Below are positions 5,560-7,234 of a stretch of 7,234 bases of DNA, piece after piece. Where the stretch lies: positions 1-7,234 of the forward strand of contig JABJOK010000084.1 in NCBI GenBank assembly GCA_018664365.1, read 5' to 3'. The stretch is from Candidatus Peregrinibacteria bacterium (GTDB taxonomy: Bacteria; Patescibacteriota; Gracilibacteria; UBA1369; LOWO2-01-FULL-3). The translations under genes and the position numbers were made by a program. Below the pieces are notes generated by a model. That model saw only the letters and a program-made list of their open reading frames with translations. It ran no database searches and was not told the DNA's origin. Numbering within the stretch: position 1 is the stretch's first letter; the number at the start of each line of letters is the position of its first letter.

Positions 5560-6318
5560 ATGAATATTGGAATTGTTGGATATGGAGGAATGGGCCAGGC
5601 TGTAGAGCGTGTGGCAAAGGAGCGTGGTCATGAAGTGGGGCTGATTGTAGATCCTTCAGCTGATTCGAATGAACTGACTGGATCTGCTGTGGCTAAATCT
5701 TTGTCTGAAGCAGATCTTTCTGAGGTTGATGTTGTTGTGGATTTTTCTGGAGCAGATTGTGTAGTGGAAAATGTTGGAGTGTGTGCTAAGGCTGGAGTTT
5801 CATTAGTTGAAGGAACAACTGGCTGGTATGAGCGCATGGACGAGGTAAAGTCTGCGGCTTCTGGAATCGGCTTTCTTTGGTCATCCAATTTTTCAATCGG
5901 TGTGAATCTCTATTTCAAAGTGGTTGAAAATGCCTCTAAATTGATCGACAAATTTGATGAGTACGATATTTGGGGACATGAGATTCACCATAATCGTAAG
6001 GCTGATTCTCCTTCTGGAACTGCAAAAACACTGGAGAATATTTTACTTGAAAATATTTCGCGCAAGTCATCTGTGGTTGAAGATAAACTGGATCGTCGCC
6101 GTGAAGATGATGAGATCCATTTTTCATCATTGCGTGGCGGCTCGGTTAATTTTGAACACGTAATTGGATTTGATTCGGCTGCTGACACTATCAAAATTTC
6201 GCATGCAGCAAGGAGTCGTGATGGCTATGCTCTTGGGGCTGTGAAGGCTTGTGAATGGATTATTGGGAAGGATGGATTTTATGGGATGGAAGATTTTATG
6301 GAAGGGGTTCTGGGATAG
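5560..6318 (+). CDS. dapB: 4-hydroxy-tetrahydrodipicolinate reductase
   Basis: Reduces the DapA product, 4-hydroxy-tetrahydrodipicolinate, to tetrahydrodipicolinate with NAD(P)H in the diaminopimelate/lysine pathway. The protein is 252 residues, somewhat shorter than E. coli DapB (273). It shows the Rossmann loop G7-Y-G-G-M-G12, the G85-T-T-G-W motif, N-F-S-I-G-V-N, and the family signature E-I-H143-H-N-R-K147-A-D-S-P-S-G-T-A, where H143 and K147 correspond to the catalytic His159 and Lys163 of E. coli; the C-terminal I-S-H-A-A-R-S-R-D-G-Y-A-L-G-A-V segment also fits. After the second beta strand the sequence is V-D31-P, with an acidic residue and no Arg, which would favour NADH over NADPH (inference). 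The ATG at 5560, with AACCATTTAAAT before it, is preferred to the TTG at 5542, which overlaps the end of asd. The gap to asd is 10 bp. Confidence 0.95.
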   Translation: MNIGIVGYGGMGQAVERVAKERGHEVGLIVDPSADSNELTGSAVAKSLSEADLSEVDVVVDFSGADCVVENVGVCAKAGVSLVEGTTGWYERMDEVKSAASGIGFLWSSNFSIGVNLYFKVVENASKLIDKFDEYDIWGHEIHHNRKADSPSGTAKTLENILLENISRKSSVVEDKLDRRREDDEIHFSSLRGGSVNFEHVIGFDSAADTIKISHAARSRDGYALGAVKACEWIIGKDGFYGMEDFMEGVLG

Positions 6319-6353
6319 TAAATTATTTCAAAAATATATTAACCAAAATAGTC

Positions 6354-7234
6354 ATGAAAAGAACCTATGCAGGAACATGGACCGCACTTATAACTCCATT
6401 TAAGGAGGATGGAAGCCTAGACGAGACAGCACTGCGTGCAATGGTCCGCAGACAGATAGAAGGCGGTGTAACAGGAGTTTTACCACTTGGGACAACTGGA
6501 GAGTCTCCTTGTTTTTCTGAGAAAGAAGGACGTCGCGTTTTTGAAATCGTAAAAGAAGAGGCTGGAAGCGATGTAATGGTCATGGCCGGAACTGGAAGTA
6601 ACTGCACTGCTTCAGCTGTTGAGCACACAAAGATTGCAAAGGAGGTTGGAGTGGATCTGTGCCTGGTTGTTTCTCCTTATTACAATAAACCAACTCAGGA
6701 AGGACTGCGTCAGCACTTCTTAGCTGTGGCTGAAGTTGGACTTCCGGTATGTGTTTACAATATTAAAGGCCGAACTGGTGTGAATATCGAGACAGATACC
6801 TTGATGGAATTGGCGAAACATGAAAATATCATAGCTGTTAAGGAGGCGAGTGGTGATCTTGAACAGATGAAGGAGGTTATCGAACGTCGTCCTGATGATT
6901 TCACTGTTCTTTCTGGAGATGATGGGCTGACCTTGGACCTCATTAAGATGGGAGGAGATGGCGTTGTTTCTGTGTCTTCTAACATTTTGCCGGACAAGGT
7001 TTCTGAGATGGTTGAGTATGCGCTTCTTGGAAACGAAGAAGAGGCTGGAAAGATTAATGATCATTTGTCGCAGATGTTCGAGGAGCTTTTTGTAGAGACA
7101 AATCCAATCCCTGCAAAATATGTAATGCACAAGATGGGGCTTTGTGGACTCGTTTTCAGATTGCCAATGACTCCACCAAGCGAGAAGGCTGTGGAGATTT
7201 TGGATGAACTAATTAGAACTTATAACCTTGTTTA
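6354..7234 (+). CDS. dapA: 4-hydroxy-tetrahydrodipicolinate synthase (3' end at window edge)
   Basis: Condenses pyruvate with aspartate semialdehyde to 4-hydroxy-tetrahydrodipicolinate, the first step unique to the lysine/diaminopimelate branch. The frame runs from the ATG at 6354 to the right edge: 293 codons plus a final TA. E. coli DapA has 292 residues, so TA is probably the start of the stop codon and the protein is essentially complete. Seen in the sequence: G46-T47-T48-G-E-S (pyruvate-binding Thr pair), S-P-Y109-Y110-N-K-P-T-Q-E-G, Y135-N-I-K-G-R140-T (catalytic Tyr and substrate-binding Arg) and V-K163-E-A-S-G-D with the Schiff-base Lys163. The usual Pro in Y-N-x-P is Lys138 here. It lies 35 bp after dapB, preceded by AACCAAAATAGTC. 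It uses the asd product and feeds dapB, so the operon order is not the reaction order. Confidence 0.95.
   Translation, partial: MKRTYAGTWTALITPFKEDGSLDETALRAMVRRQIEGGVTGVLPLGTTGESPCFSEKEGRRVFEIVKEEAGSDVMVMAGTGSNCTASAVEHTKIAKEVGVDLCLVVSPYYNKPTQEGLRQHFLAVAEVGLPVCVYNIKGRTGVNIETDTLMELAKHENIIAVKEASGDLEQMKEVIERRPDDFTVLSGDDGLTLDLIKMGGDGVVSVSSNILPDKVSEMVEYALLGNEEEAGKINDHLSQMFEELFVETNPIPAKYVMHKMGLCGLVFRLPMTPPSEKAVEILDELIRTYNLV

Noticed and set aside
6319..6353. Internal promoter or terminator between dapB and dapA
   Set aside because: The gap is AT-rich with TATATT-like words, but no -35 box at a suitable distance and no GC-rich hairpin, so I see only a spacer.
1..7234. CRISPR array, tRNA or rRNA gene, insertion sequence
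   Set aside because: No regularly spaced direct repeats, cloverleaf-like sequence, conserved rRNA segment or transposase motif was seen.

Overview
The window reads as part of an AT-rich bacterial chromosome. Three signals support a bacterium: sigma70-like -35/-10 promoter boxes, a factor-independent terminator, and a tightly packed biosynthetic operon. None of the gene starts I can place has a convincing Shine-Dalgarno sequence. Starts are instead preceded by A/T-rich leaders, often with AACCA about 12 nt upstream. That, together with a large acidic surface-type protein and an unrecognised neighbour, would suit an uncultured lineage such as Patescibacteria/CPR (for example Peregrinibacteria). 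This assignment is a guess from style, not a proven placement. TGA is not needed as a sense codon; the stops seen are TAA and TAG.

Layout. (1) Positions 1-1646, plus strand: the 3' part of a long acidic gene, open through the left edge. It carries a thrombospondin type 3-like calcium-binding motif, a recent internal tandem duplication, a D/E-rich linker and two Ig-like beta domains; it is probably an extracellular or envelope protein. (2) Positions 1657-2922, minus strand, convergent with the first gene: a 421-residue protein of unknown function with three 15-residue tandem repeats near its N terminus and Cys/His motifs. (3) Positions 2923-3174: a divergent control region with two back-to-back TTGACA promoters. 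The rightward transcript starts with an 18-residue, lysine-rich open frame (MFHSVDKKKAKKLYLLAE), then a large hairpin, then a strong intrinsic terminator just before lysC. (4) Positions 3175-7234, plus strand: lysC, asd, dapB and dapA, separated by 5, 10 and 35 bp. The last gene runs to the right edge and is probably complete except for the final base of its stop codon.

The four operon genes encode the first four steps from aspartate towards diaminopimelate and lysine: aspartate kinase, aspartate-semialdehyde dehydrogenase, 4-hydroxy-tetrahydrodipicolinate synthase (DapA) and its reductase (DapB). The most notable element is the leader. It has every part of a classical ribosome-mediated transcription attenuator: promoter, short peptide with KKKAKK, and mutually exclusive antiterminator and terminator hairpins that share the segment TCCGCT. 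The 5' arm of the antiterminator lies on the leader peptide's last codons and stop codon, so a ribosome that finishes the peptide should block antitermination, while one stalled on Lys codons should permit it. Lysine genes are better known to be controlled by the L-box riboswitch or T-boxes; a Lys-codon leader-peptide attenuator is, as far as I know, unusual. LysC also keeps most residues of the E. coli-type lysine-inhibition site, so lysine probably acts both on transcription and on the first enzyme.
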